Shown: positions 32,831-41,693 of the stretch, piece after piece
Layout: the number at the start of each line of letters is the position of its first letter
How positions within the stretch are numbered: position 1 is the stretch's first letter
Origin: CAZPHU01 sp964419255
Lineage (GTDB): Bacteria; Fibrobacterota; Chitinivibrionia; Chitinivibrionales; CAYFVL01
Direction: 5' to 3'
Assembly: GCA_964419255.1 (NCBI GenBank)
Contig: CAYQOU010000010.1
Location: 1-64,000 of the forward strand
DNA length: 64,000 nt
The notes under the pieces: generated by a model
The model's input: only the letters and a program-made list of their open reading frames with translations
What the model was told of the DNA's origin: nothing
Database searches by the model: none
Made by a program: the position numbers and the translations under genes

Positions 32831-33943
32831 GTGAAAACACCTGTCATTCTTGAACAAGCAGCTGCATTTACCACCTTCGGCAATATAGATAAGACGGTTA
32901 CCTGTCTGCTTGAAGGAAGAAGCGGGTTGGTGCCCGGACCGTTTTTCGGTGTATCCTCCGCCTGCGCTCCCTTCTCTGATGAGGCGCTACGGGATATCCG
33001 TCATGCCTGCCACGATCTGACAGGACAGTTGGATATGTCATGCTTTGGTAAAAAAAATGATCGGACACCGTTTCTTTTTTGCGCGGCCAAAGGCGATCTG
33101 AGCTTTTTCAATACCGGGAACTCTTCTAAACTACTTCAGCAAATATCACCGTTTCTTCATGCCCAGGCAGAAGAAGTATGTGCTGTAACCGGCATTCGCC
33201 CAACCAGGTGCTTGACAATTTCCAACGCCTGTGCATCGGGAGCAATAGCCCTGGAGGTGGCTACTGAGCTTTTAGAGGTGGGACAGGCAGACCGGGTCAT
33301 ATTGTTCGGTTTCGATTGCATCAGCAAGTTCGTTCTTACCGGTTTTGATGCCCTGCAGGCTCTCTCATCAACCGGTGCGCGTCCCTTCGATGCCTCCCGC
33401 GATGGGCTTTCATTAGGGGACAGCGCGGTATTTGCAATTCTCAGCAGAAGGACTCCACGCAAAGGAGATATACTTATTGCCGGAACAGGTTCCTCGAATG
33501 ACGCTAATCACCGTACAGGCCCGTCTCGTACCGGCGATGGACTGCATGCCGCGGCGGCTACGGCGATGAGAGGAGCGCAGTTAAAAAATCACCAGATCGG
33601 TTTTGTGAAATGTCATGGAACGGCAACGATGTATAATGATGCCATGGAGGCCAAGGCGATATACCGTATGTTTGGTGATGCATGTCCGCCATGCGTGTCT
33701 TTTAAAGGAGCAATAGGACATACCAGTGGTGCAGGATCTCTACTTGAAGTGGTCCTTGCGGCGGAGATAATCAGACGAAGAAAGGTTCCCCCGACCGCAC
33801 ATTACAGCAGCCACGGCGTGGAAGAGCCAATAGCAGTCTCTTCCCTGCCCAGGGAGTTGGAAATTCCCTCGGCACTCTGCCTTTCGGCAGGTTTCGGCGG
33901 CATGAACGCTGCGGTGGTCATACGGGAGTACACTCATGAATAG
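32831..33943 (+). CDS. Beta-ketoacyl synthase, complete active site (KS1)
   Basis: The 370-residue thiolase-fold condensing enzyme has the full Cys-His-His set: SNACASG, VKCHGTATMYND and FKGAIGHTSGAGSLLE. It condenses an acyl starter or intermediate with malonyl-ACP. Its closest pattern is the KS of aryl-polyene and other type II FAS-like clusters. It opens a same-strand cluster running to 38958, and its stop overlaps the next gene by 8 bases. The start is a GTG at 32831 or a TTG at 32825; no good ribosome-binding site separates them. Confidence 0.85.
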   Translation: MKTPVILEQAAAFTTFGNIDKTVTCLLEGRSGLVPGPFFGVSSACAPFSDEALRDIRHACHDLTGQLDMSCFGKKNDRTPFLFCAAKGDLSFFNTGNSSKLLQQISPFLHAQAEEVCAVTGIRPTRCLTISNACASGAIALEVATELLEVGQADRVILFGFDCISKFVLTGFDALQALSSTGARPFDASRDGLSLGDSAVFAILSRRTPRKGDILIAGTGSSNDANHRTGPSRTGDGLHAAAATAMRGAQLKNHQIGFVKCHGTATMYNDAMEAKAIYRMFGDACPPCVSFKGAIGHTSGAGSLLEVVLAAEIIRRRKVPPTAHYSSHGVEEPIAVSSLPRELEIPSALCLSAGFGGMNAAVVIREYTHE

Positions 33944-34718
33944 GCACGTATACGTCCATAGCTTCGCCGAGATAAGTCAACGGGGAATTATCAGCCCCAC
34001 AAAGAAACTTTCATGGGATGCAGACCAGCAAGATGTGTTTTCCATCAAACGCGAACAGGTCCTGGAGAAGCCTTTTCCCGTATTTGGGAAACTGCAGCCG
34101 CCGGAAAAGCTTTCCTTCAGCCTGGCGGCGTTAATGCTTTCGGGTGACAATACTCAGCACGACGAAAACACCGGTATCTGTCTTGCATCTACGTTTGGTT
34201 CCTTCTCTACTGACTGTAAATACATGGAAACTGTTTCAAGCGGCTTTGCCAGTCCGGCATATTTTTCCGCTACTCTTCCTTCATCACCGGTTGCGGAGGT
34301 TGCTATCAGTTTCAAACTTAAAGGCCCTGACAGGGTGATTGCCGGCGGAAACAATCCTGGAATAGATGCTCTTGATTTGGGTATCAATGCACTTTTATGC
34401 GGGAAAACATCCCGTATGATGATACTCATCGTAAACGCCATCGATCCGAAAGATATTTGGTCGTTAAGCAGTTACGATAAGAAACGCTCTCTACCATGCG
34501 GATTTGGACTCCTGCTTGGCAGCCATACGCCGGATTCAGCACCGGTGGCAACCCTGCGATTAGAGGGAACGTTTATGAAGACAGATTCGGACATTCCACC
34601 TGGAGAAACTTATTTTACCGAAATAATTTCGGCCCTGTATTCAAATCGTTCGGAAACGATCAGTATTCGTACTCCCGATTATTCAGGAAATGCATTTGTC
34701 ACCAAGGAAATGAAATGA
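33936..34718 (+). CDS. Ketosynthase-like protein without active Cys (KS-like 1)
   Basis: The 260-residue protein resembles the N-terminal half of ketosynthases (ketoacyl-synt_2 type), with SFAEISQRG near the start. At the expected nucleophile position it has VIAGGNNPGIDAL, so the Cys is missing, and there is no C-terminal half with the two His. It may be a chain-length-factor-like partner of KS1, as in aryl-polyene systems. It overlaps KS1 by 8 bases and the ACP gene as ATGA, so the products are probably made in fixed ratio. Confidence 0.65.
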   Translation: MNRHVYVHSFAEISQRGIISPTKKLSWDADQQDVFSIKREQVLEKPFPVFGKLQPPEKLSFSLAALMLSGDNTQHDENTGICLASTFGSFSTDCKYMETVSSGFASPAYFSATLPSSPVAEVAISFKLKGPDRVIAGGNNPGIDALDLGINALLCGKTSRMMILIVNAIDPKDIWSLSSYDKKRSLPCGFGLLLGSHTPDSAPVATLRLEGTFMKTDSDIPPGETYFTEIISALYSNRSETISIRTPDYSGNAFVTKEMK

Positions 34719-34975
34719 ATGAAAAGCTGTTGGAGAATTTGAAAAAGCAGATTATAGAAACATTGAATCTCAACGACGTGAGTCCGGAAGATATCGATTC
34801 AGATGCCCCCCTTATCGGTGGCGATCTGGGTATCGACTCGATTGATACGCTGGAGTTGCTGGTGCTTCTTGAACGGGAATACGGTGTCACTGTTCCCGAT
34901 GTGAATGTTGGACGCGAGGTGTTTTCTTCTGTTCGCAATCTTGCCAAATACATCGCGGAAAACAAAGCTGACTGA
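34715..34975 (+). CDS. Acyl carrier protein of the ketosynthase cluster
   Basis: The 86-residue acidic protein has the phosphopantetheine-attachment motif GGDLGIDSIDTLELL, with its Ser near residue 43. It is distinct from a housekeeping AcpP (DSLD) in having DSID, as is usual for dedicated ACPs of type II FAS/PKS-like clusters. It starts inside the previous stop (ATGA) and ends one base before the next gene. Confidence 0.9.
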   Translation: MNEKLLENLKKQIIETLNLNDVSPEDIDSDAPLIGGDLGIDSIDTLELLVLLEREYGVTVPDVNVGREVFSSVRNLAKYIAENKAD

Positions 34976-34976
34976 T

Positions 34977-36164
34977 ATGACTGCGATGCCGATAACAGGT
35001 TTAGGGGCAGTCTGCGCGGCTGGTGATTCAGTCGAATCATCCATGCCCGCCATTATTCGTGGTGAGGACGGCCTCACCCCCCTTCGCCTTTTTGACAGCG
35101 GACTGAAACAGGTACCGTTGTGCGGACAGGTTGAGGATTCTGAAACCTGCCGCAGATTTACCAAACACACCAACCGCACGACAGCTTTCGGTGTGATGGC
35201 CGCAGAGCAGGCTCTGAAGTCGTTTGCCGATCGAAGCGGATTACGTCTGGGGTTAGTTTTGGCAACCACTGTTGCCGGCATGCGGCGATCGGAGCGATTT
35301 CTAAACGCTTACCGAAAGGATCCTCAACGGATATTTCAGGCCGGCGTCGATCTTTCAGAACACGAGCCGACAGTGGTCTCCGGTACGATCGCCCGTCATT
35401 TCAAGGCTGAGGGATTTCATACAATATCAACAGCCTGTTCCACTGGACTTCATGCGATTGGTATGGCCAAGCGCCTCCTGGAACAAAACCACTACGATCT
35501 GTGCCTGGCGGTGGGCACCGATGCTCTGTCGCTTCTCACGGTAAGAGGATTCGCCAGTTTGATGCTTATAGACTTTGACGGTTGCAAACCCTTTGATAAA
35601 AAGAGAGTAGGCATTAGTCTGGGAGAAGGCGCGGGAGCTGTTTTGATGGCCAGACCGGAGGTTGTAAAAACATACCGGATTCCGGTTCATGCCTATGTGA
35701 GCGGCTGGGGAGCGTCGGCAGATTGTTACCACATGACCGCCCCTCATCCGCAAGGCAATGGGGCAAGAAAAGCGGTGATGAGGGCTCTTGAAGAGTCGAA
35801 ACTTTCACCTGACGACATCGACTTTATTGCGGCACACGGTACTGCGACTCCAGATAATGACAGTGCGGAGATTCAGGCGATGAAAACTCTGTTTGCCTCC
35901 CTCCCCCCGTTTTGCTCCCTGAAACGGACATTAGGACACACTCTTGCTGCATCTGGCATTTTGGAAGCGGTTTTTGCGATTCGAGCAATGGAGCATGGGA
36001 TAGTACCGCCAACCGCAGGATTTATGCACACAGATGATAATATCGGAGCTGAGCCTTCCCCCGGTGAAAAGAAGGATATCAATAACCTTTTAAAGAATTC
36101 GTTTGGATTTGGCGGCAATAATGCTGCTGTCATTTTTTCACGTCGCGCCTCAAACCAAGAGTAG
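34977..36164 (+). CDS. Beta-ketoacyl synthase, FabF-like (KS2)
   Basis: The 395-residue condensing enzyme is the most FabF-like of the cluster: nucleophile motif ISTACSTGLHAIG, then AAHGTATPDND and LKRTLGHTLAASG for the two His. The C-terminus FGFGGNNAAVIF is the usual KS ending. It probably elongates the chain carried by the adjacent ACP. Its ATG is one base after the ACP stop, and its TAG overlaps the next GTG start. Confidence 0.9.
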   Translation: MTAMPITGLGAVCAAGDSVESSMPAIIRGEDGLTPLRLFDSGLKQVPLCGQVEDSETCRRFTKHTNRTTAFGVMAAEQALKSFADRSGLRLGLVLATTVAGMRRSERFLNAYRKDPQRIFQAGVDLSEHEPTVVSGTIARHFKAEGFHTISTACSTGLHAIGMAKRLLEQNHYDLCLAVGTDALSLLTVRGFASLMLIDFDGCKPFDKKRVGISLGEGAGAVLMARPEVVKTYRIPVHAYVSGWGASADCYHMTAPHPQGNGARKAVMRALEESKLSPDDIDFIAAHGTATPDNDSAEIQAMKTLFASLPPFCSLKRTLGHTLAASGILEAVFAIRAMEHGIVPPTAGFMHTDDNIGAEPSPGEKKDINNLLKNSFGFGGNNAAVIFSRRASNQE

Positions 36165-36973
36165 TGAGAATGTATCTGCCGATTATCTCAACGTACATGC
36201 TTGAGCCGGACTCACATCAAGAGTGGGAGAAACAAATTCCCGCATCCATGAAACGTCGTGATCCCAGGATCTGGCAAATGGCATGGTTTGCGGCGCAAGA
36301 GGCGATAGAAAAGGCCGGTTGTCAGCCACGCTCAGTCATCGTAGCAACCGCATTGGGTGCTTTAGATGAGACATGCCGTTATCTGGACAATGTATTTGCA
36401 ACGGGTTTTGGGTCCCCGAAAAATTTCATCGCATCCGTTCATAACAGCATGGCGGGTAAGCTTGCCATGGCATTTTCAGTACAAGGACCGAATCTAACCA
36501 TGTGCGAGGGGCAAAACTCCTTTGCCTCCGCCTTGATTGCCGCTTCACTGCTTACACCGCACGACTTTCCGACATTGTTGCTAAGCGTGGATGAGAATAT
36601 TGGCATTCTCCAGGATGTGCACCCACATCTGTCTGACGATTGCCGGCCATGGTTATCTGAAGGGTGGCAGGATTGTGCAATCGCATTCGTGCTTGGGGCT
36701 GCCGATGATCAGGTGGCAAAGCCTGCCCTGTCGGCTGCGGGAATATGTCCGGTGGATAGGACAACGCCCCCACAGGAGGCCTGCATTTCGCTGGTGCAGA
36801 ACAGGGGCTGGCAAACCGATCGGTTGCTGCCGCTATCTGAAACAAGTGTCAGCTTTATCTCCCCGGCAAAGTGTGCGTATTCAAAATTTATGGAGAAAAT
36901 ATCGGGGACCACCCTTATTGGCTCCTATTCGCCATCTTCATCTGGAGCAGCAGTTACAGCATTATGTCAGTGA
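36164..36973 (+). CDS. Ketosynthase-like protein without active Cys (KS-like 2)
   Basis: The 269-residue protein has a ketosynthase N-terminal-half fold pattern: ASVHNSMAGKLAMAFSVQGPNLT, then CEGQNSFASALIAAS where a KS would have its TACSTG loop. The nucleophile is not in the right place and the His residues are absent. Such short Cys-less proteins accompany aryl-polyene-type clusters. Start is GTG at 36164 (overlapping the KS2 stop) or ATG at 36170. It overlaps the deacetylase gene by 10 bases. Confidence 0.6.
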   Translation: MRMYLPIISTYMLEPDSHQEWEKQIPASMKRRDPRIWQMAWFAAQEAIEKAGCQPRSVIVATALGALDETCRYLDNVFATGFGSPKNFIASVHNSMAGKLAMAFSVQGPNLTMCEGQNSFASALIAASLLTPHDFPTLLLSVDENIGILQDVHPHLSDDCRPWLSEGWQDCAIAFVLGAADDQVAKPALSAAGICPVDRTTPPQEACISLVQNRGWQTDRLLPLSETSVSFISPAKCAYSKFMEKISGTTLIGSYSPSSSGAAVTALCQ

Positions 36974-37764
36974 CTCCTTTTCACCTGTGGATTGTATCAG
37001 CCGCCCTCTCCTGTCTGGTAAGAGGTAAAAGCAGGTCCAGCCGATACGCAAGCAACCTGCTTCTCGCGGCTCATACCGCTGCATTTGTGCGCGGAATTTT
37101 CGATATGAGGAGTCAGTTTTTTTGCCCGGTACTCTGGCGGGGAAATCCGAATAGCAACAGTATCGCACTTACATTCGATGACGGCCCCGATCCGATGGTG
37201 ACTGAAAATGTATTGGATTTACTGGCAACCTACAGGTTAAAGGCCACCTTTTTCGTTATTTCCGCCAGAGCACGGCGACATCCCCTGCTTCTGACCAAAA
37301 CGATTCAGGCTGGGCATACGATCGGCTGTCATGACCTGACACACGCGCCCACATCCAATTTCCGGCGACGTGCACAACTGGTACGAGACATCTCGGAGGC
37401 AAGAAATATCATTTATGATATCACCGGGTTTACCCCCCGACTCTATCGGCCGCCTGTCGGGTTAATGAACCCTCATATACAACCTGCTCTTACCCAGCTT
37501 GACATGGATTGTATCGGGTGGAGCAGATCGACACGGGAGGCCGGTAATCGCAGACTAAAGAAAATTTTGAAACTTGATACCCTGGCAGGTCCGGGGGAAA
37601 TTGTTCTTCTACACGATTCAATGCCAAAAATTGCTTACAGGGAAGTATTCCTTGAAAAATTAGAAAAGCTCTTCGCCTCAATACAGAAGAAGAATTTGCG
37701 CGCAGTTGCGGTTAATACGCTTCTGAATATTCCGGCGTACTCCATGAGATTTGATGACTTTTAA
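36964..37764 (+). CDS. Polysaccharide deacetylase (NodB) family protein
   Basis: The 266-residue protein has an N-terminal hydrophobic segment and then a NodB domain with the metal-binding TFDDGPDP motif, GCHDLTHA (His-x3-His), the RPPVG motif and a late LLHDS His. These are the complete carbohydrate-esterase family 4 residues. It would deacetylate an N-acetylated sugar or, here, perhaps an acyl group on the cluster product. A deacetylase inside a ketosynthase cluster is unusual. The ATG at 36964 lies within the end of the previous gene. Confidence 0.85.
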   Translation: MSVTPFHLWIVSAALSCLVRGKSRSSRYASNLLLAAHTAAFVRGIFDMRSQFFCPVLWRGNPNSNSIALTFDDGPDPMVTENVLDLLATYRLKATFFVISARARRHPLLLTKTIQAGHTIGCHDLTHAPTSNFRRRAQLVRDISEARNIIYDITGFTPRLYRPPVGLMNPHIQPALTQLDMDCIGWSRSTREAGNRRLKKILKLDTLAGPGEIVLLHDSMPKIAYREVFLEKLEKLFASIQKKNLRAVAVNTLLNIPAYSMRFDDF

Positions 37765-37778
37765 CAGGATTGATAATC

Positions 37779-38387
37779 ATGCTTCGTTTTACCCTCCTCT
37801 TGATGCTCTCTATCAGTGCAGTTGCTCAGACTGCTGAGGTCAGTGACAGTTTGCTGCAGTTCATTGCGGGCAAGCTCAAACAAAATCGTCACTTCACCGC
37901 CCCATTTACTCAGAAACGATATATGGCAATGTTTGAGAAGCCTTTAATATCCGAAGGTACAATAAATTACTTATATCCTGACAATATTCGCATCGAGTAT
38001 GTCACTCCTTTTGAATCGGTCATTCTTTTAACGGAGAATAGTATCAACAGGTATCGGATAGAAAATGGTAAATACATCAAGCAACCATCTCTTGAGATAG
38101 TAGCAAAAGCAATCACCAAAGAGATTATCAGATACGTTTCCGGTGAGTTTATTTCAAATGGCCCCTATCGCATTACCTCCGCCTCCGGAGCCGAAAGACA
38201 TTTTATTCTTACACCTACCAATGCCGCAGTAAAGGCTATATTCGACCGTATCGAGCTGTTCTTCCCTGCGGATCCGACTTATGTTCAGAAGGTAAAACTG
38301 GTGGAAACAAGCAATGATTCAATAGTTATCGAACATGAACCGCCCTCTTTTGAACCGGTGCCCGATTCGGTTTTTTCTATCAGGTAG
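37779..38387 (+). CDS. LolA-like outer-membrane lipoprotein carrier protein
   Basis: The 202-residue protein has a signal peptide (cleavage near AVAQ) and a LolA-like half-barrel: FTAPFTQKRYMAMFEKPLISEG and INYLYPDNIRIEYVTPFESVI match the family core. Cluster-borne LolA homologues in aryl-polyene loci are thought to carry the lipidic product across the periplasm. The ATG at 37779 follows CAGGAT. The gene starts 14 bases after the deacetylase, so they share a transcript. Confidence 0.8.
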   Translation: MLRFTLLLMLSISAVAQTAEVSDSLLQFIAGKLKQNRHFTAPFTQKRYMAMFEKPLISEGTINYLYPDNIRIEYVTPFESVILLTENSINRYRIENGKYIKQPSLEIVAKAITKEIIRYVSGEFISNGPYRITSASGAERHFILTPTNAAVKAIFDRIELFFPADPTYVQKVKLVETSNDSIVIEHEPPSFEPVPDSVFSIR

Positions 38388-38391
38388 CATA

Positions 38392-38958
38392 ATGAAAATT
38401 ACCACCACTATTGTCTCTATTCTGTTGCTCTCGGGGATTTTGTCGAGCTGTACCACTGTCCTGAATGGACAGAAAAAAAAGTGCATCCCGCCGGAGTTTT
38501 CTCGACATAACTGGTCGGCAAGCGGATTCTGTGATGTTTGGAAGGGTAAAAGCCGGATACGAACACGGGCTCGAATCGAAATGAATGGTACGGAGATGAG
38601 TTTTGCCCTTCTGGATGAATTCGGGATGCCCCTGGCGGCGGTAAACGCCAGCCCTGAAGGATATTCAGTCCGGCGAGCTTTTCCCCCTCTGAACAAAAAA
38701 ATAATCTTGCAAGCGGCTGAGGGATTATACGCATTCGGACTGATATCACTGTTGAGTAAACCTGTGTCCGCCAGGCCGGTTTCACCGTCAGTCGAATTGA
38801 CCCGGAACAGTTGCTTCACCCTTTACAACTCTGATAAATTGGATTCGGCAAAAATCATGAGCCTCAGGCACAGCTCGAGTCTTTATAATTTGGATGCCGG
38901 GTGTATTCTAGTTAAAGGGAGTAGGGATACGGTATTTTCCTTTACTCCTTCCGATTAG
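38392..38958 (+). CDS. Small outer-membrane lipoprotein of the ketosynthase cluster (DUF3261-like)
   Basis: The 188-residue protein has a lipoprotein signal with lipobox ILSSC (Cys near residue 20). The mature part contains WSASGFCDVWKGKSRIRTRARIE and a late Tyr-rich region. It resembles the DUF3261 lipoproteins next to LolA homologues in aryl-polyene clusters, and so may receive the product at the outer membrane. It is the last gene of the cluster and overlaps the convergent lnt by 17 bases. Confidence 0.65.
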   Translation: MKITTTIVSILLLSGILSSCTTVLNGQKKKCIPPEFSRHNWSASGFCDVWKGKSRIRTRARIEMNGTEMSFALLDEFGMPLAAVNASPEGYSVRRAFPPLNKKIILQAAEGLYAFGLISLLSKPVSARPVSPSVELTRNSCFTLYNSDKLDSAKIMSLRHSSSLYNLDAGCILVKGSRDTVFSFTPSD

Positions 38959-40558
38959 CAGCTTTACCGACCGGGGGATTCGAAGAGAAACGCATGAAAA
39001 GTCGAATCGAAGTGGCCAGTAGTAAAAACACCAGTGAAAGCCAGACAAGCCAATCACCATACCTGGTGTAGATAGTTTTTACCGATGAAAGTGGAACGGA
39101 CACCACCAGTGAATCACGAGTAAACAAGCCGGTTCTTCCCAGTTCACGTCCAAACTGGTCTGCTGCAAGAGAAATGCCCGAATTGGCGCTTCTAACGAGG
39201 GATACACCGTTTTCTATGCTTCGCATACGAGCCATAATGGCATGCTGGTGAGGAGCCGTAGATCTCCCAAACCACCCATCATTAGTAATATTGACCAGCA
39301 AATTGGCCCCTTCTTGGACCCTTTTGCGAACCAACGCAGGAAAAATCATCTCATAGCAGATAAAGGGAGCCGCCATTATATCCTTTCCGGCATTAAACAC
39401 TACCGGCTCTGTCCCCCGTGAGAAATCGGCACTGCCTATATTCAAACGACTCAGAATCGGAAACTGGCTCTTGAAAGGAATAGATTCGCTTCCGGGCACT
39501 AACTGCATCTTGTAATAAGGTATGAACCGGTCGGTCGCCCCTGCAATCATATAGGCCGTATTGAATACATCGTACTTTTTGGCGACATCTTCTGCGTACT
39601 CCCAGTGGAGAGAGCCTGTGATGATAGGAGTGCCCACCCTATCAGCCCAGGAAGCTACCCGATCGCGGATATGAGGACGTTTTAGCAAATAGCAGTATAT
39701 TGCGCTTTCGGGGAGGACAATCAGGTCGAGTGAATCATCCCTTTGCTCTACAATCATCTTTTCCACGACATTCAGAGAACTATCCAGAGAGTTATTTCCC
39801 CAGTTAGTCTGATCCAGATTTATCTGGAGCACCGAAACATTGATTCGATCGTTTTCCATCGGCTCAATTTTTATCATTCCCCAGAAATAGACACCCGCAA
39901 GAAAAGTGGCAAATACCGCAAGATGCAACCATTTCTGCGCGATAACATTGCTTAGCCAGTAGCTGCGTAATAATTCGAAAATCAGTATGTTGCCCAAAAC
40001 AATCAGAAAGGAGAGCAGATATACCCCTCCGACAGAGCCAAGCTGCGCAAGAGGAGATATTGGCACAAACACATATCCAAGATTCATCCACGGAAAGGCA
40101 AGATCCCCGAGTGTACGAAAGTATTCGATGAGAATCCAGACGGAAGGAAACAGAAGCAAATACAGCCGGGGAAACGATTTGTAAACGAGCCGGAACAACA
40201 TTCCTATTCCCAGATAATACAATGCCACAACGGCTGTTGTAAATGCCAGCCCAAGAAGAATAAGATGCTTGAGTCCCTCCACCCCTACATTGCTGATCCA
40301 GTAAAACTGACTCAGTGATGCTGATATGCCGAAAAGGTATACATGTAAAACCGCCCTTTTTGCAGGTTTCTGCAGGGCAAAAATCATCATCGGAACAAGC
40401 AAAATGAAAGAAAGCAGGGGAAACCCCGCAAATAGCCAGTGGGTTTCGTGATTGAATGGGGGCAAAGAGACAGCAAAAAGTAAACCGGATAGAAGCGGTA
40501 CATACCAGCGGTTGGATTGTTTATACCAGCTATATAGTAGATTAATCAGTTTTTTCAT
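38942..40558 (-). CDS. lnt: Apolipoprotein N-acyltransferase Lnt
   Basis: The 538-residue inner-membrane enzyme has about seven helices and a nitrilase-type domain. The catalytic Glu-Lys-Cys are visible in VLPESAIYCYL, PYYKMQLVPGSESIPF and APFICYEMIFP. It adds the third acyl chain to lipoproteins, consistent with the several lipoproteins in this window. The ATG at 40558 was taken; an upstream ATG adds 14 residues before the first helix. Confidence 0.93.
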   Translation of the reverse strand: MKKLINLLYSWYKQSNRWYVPLLSGLLFAVSLPPFNHETHWLFAGFPLLSFILLVPMMIFALQKPAKRAVLHVYLFGISASLSQFYWISNVGVEGLKHLILLGLAFTTAVVALYYLGIGMLFRLVYKSFPRLYLLLFPSVWILIEYFRTLGDLAFPWMNLGYVFVPISPLAQLGSVGGVYLLSFLIVLGNILIFELLRSYWLSNVIAQKWLHLAVFATFLAGVYFWGMIKIEPMENDRINVSVLQINLDQTNWGNNSLDSSLNVVEKMIVEQRDDSLDLIVLPESAIYCYLLKRPHIRDRVASWADRVGTPIITGSLHWEYAEDVAKKYDVFNTAYMIAGATDRFIPYYKMQLVPGSESIPFKSQFPILSRLNIGSADFSRGTEPVVFNAGKDIMAAPFICYEMIFPALVRKRVQEGANLLVNITNDGWFGRSTAPHQHAIMARMRSIENGVSLVRSANSGISLAADQFGRELGRTGLFTRDSLVVSVPLSSVKTIYTRYGDWLVWLSLVFLLLATSIRLFMRFSSNPPVGKAANRKE

Positions 40559-40646
40559 AAGCAATGAGAAAATAGTTTGCGCAAAAATGGAGGACCTCAT
40601 TCATTACGAATTAAAGGAAAAAAAGTGCTCTGGGAAAAAGATTAAT

Positions 40647-40801
40647 GCCTGAATTGAGCGGTTCTGATTGATTCGCAATAGAATTGAAGGTTGGATGGTT
40701 GAAGCAATCTTGAAAATACCCCCTCGGTGCTATTTCCAGGATTGCTCAAGCCCTTATACTTCCGAGGGACAGGGGGCGCTGCGAGAATAACTTAATTCAT
40801 G
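40647..40801 (+). repeat. Intergenic repeat, copy C
   Basis: The left end CCTGAATTGAGCGGTTCTGA and the right end GCGAGAATAACTTAATTCATG are inverted repeats (TGAATT.AG...TTCT). The internal blocks GAAGGTTGGATGGTTGAAG, AAATACCCCCTCGGTGCTATTT and CCAGGATTGCTCAAGCCC match copies A and B in order. It lies behind lnt and the FlgM-like gene, both on the other strand. Confidence 0.7.
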
Positions 40802-40821
40802 TTTAAAGAAAAAAAAGGGAT

Positions 40822-41082
40822 TCAGATACGCTGGTCGAATGCTTTTGCAAATGAATCACTCAAGTCGTCCAGCACTTCTTTTGATTGATAATAGCCACTG
40901 CTAATCCGCTTTTTTACAACATCCAGCAACCTGCCTCTATCTGTCTTGGATGCACCGGATGGCTGACAGCTATCTATCTGAGGTGGTTGCTTTCTTGTAC
41001 GTGGGGCAGCTTTTTGTTTCCGACCTGCACGGCCGATATCCGGTCTATACATATTACCGCCGCTAACAGGATTGATATTCAT
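40822..41082 (-). CDS. FlgM-like anti-sigma factor
   Basis: The 86-residue basic protein has a disordered N-terminus and a C-terminal helix pair, RGRLLDVVKKRISSGYYQSKEVLDDLSDSFAKAF. It matches the FlgM C-terminal pattern (I-x-x-G-x-Y then a helix) that binds sigma-28. FlgM blocks late flagellar genes until the hook is complete. No flagellar genes are in the window, so the role rests on this motif. The ATG follows GAGGGC. A longer frame upstream exists but lacks family similarity. Confidence 0.6.
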   Translation of the reverse strand: MNINPVSGGNMYRPDIGRAGRKQKAAPRTRKQPPQIDSCQPSGASKTDRGRLLDVVKKRISSGYYQSKEVLDDLSDSFAKAFDQRI

Positions 41083-41413
41083 GAAAAAAGCCCTCAAGTT
41101 TCCCGACCTCTGTACCGATAAAACCAATACGTATGTGAGAAGTGTGCCATTTCTTGCTATTTTCTTTAAAGACAAAGATTTGCCGATCTTTGTCTTTTTT
41201 CGTGCCACTTCAGGCAGACTAACACACACCCTCTCCTAATTAATATATCGGCAGTTCACGCATAAACTTTAATCAAAAATTCAACTGTTTTTTTTAAGCA
41301 CGGACAGAGACTATAAGCTGCCGAAAACCGAATTTTGTTAATCAACCTTTTTTATCAGGCAGGCATGTTTTATTATTATGCTGAAATATTTTGTCTTCAT
41401 AATGGAGGGTCAC
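41083..41413. other. Intergenic stretch with a plus-strand terminator
   Basis: No coding gene was found. The main feature is the strong hairpin at 41168-41200, annotated separately. The nfu promoter probably lies in the AT-rich part after 41230, but no convincing -35/-10 pair was found. Confidence 0.4.
41168..41200 (+). terminator. Strong rho-independent terminator on the plus strand with no upstream plus-strand gene
   Basis: A perfect 12-base-pair stem (AAAGACAAAGAT / ATCTTTGTCTTT, loop TTGCCG) ends in six Ts on the plus strand. The minus strand lacks a T-run after the stem. The nearest plus-strand gene upstream is at 38392, behind lnt. Either a small RNA is transcribed across the 40650-41170 region, or the terminator insulates nfu from antisense transcription of the flgM-like gene. 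Confidence 0.8.
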
Positions 41414-41638
41414 ATGAAAGAAAAAGTACAAGCGGTAATAAATGAGATTCGTCCCAATCTTCAAGCGGATGGCGGAGATATTGAGCTGGTTGACATCACC
41501 AGTGACAATGTTGTACACGTACGCCTCCAGGGTGCCTGTCGGGGATGTCCGGGAGCGGCTATGACATTGAAAATGGGTGTTGAGCGCATTCTAAAGCAGC
41601 GCATACCCGAAGTATCCGGAGTTGAGAGCGTTGGCTGA
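41414..41638 (+). CDS. NifU C-terminal-domain iron-sulfur scaffold (Nfu type)
   Basis: The 74-residue protein is a bare Nfu domain with QADGGDIELVDI and the cluster-binding CRGCPGAAMTL (CxxC). It can hold and pass on a 4Fe-4S cluster. GGAGGG ends 8 bases before the ATG at 41414. Whether it serves nitrogenase or general cluster delivery cannot be told; it is 21 kb from nifH. Confidence 0.9.
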   Translation: MKEKVQAVINEIRPNLQADGGDIELVDITSDNVVHVRLQGACRGCPGAAMTLKMGVERILKQRIPEVSGVESVG

Positions 41639-41693
41639 TGCGACGCTGTCAGGGGGAGCCGATAAAGGCTCCTCCGCACATTACAAGGAGTCC

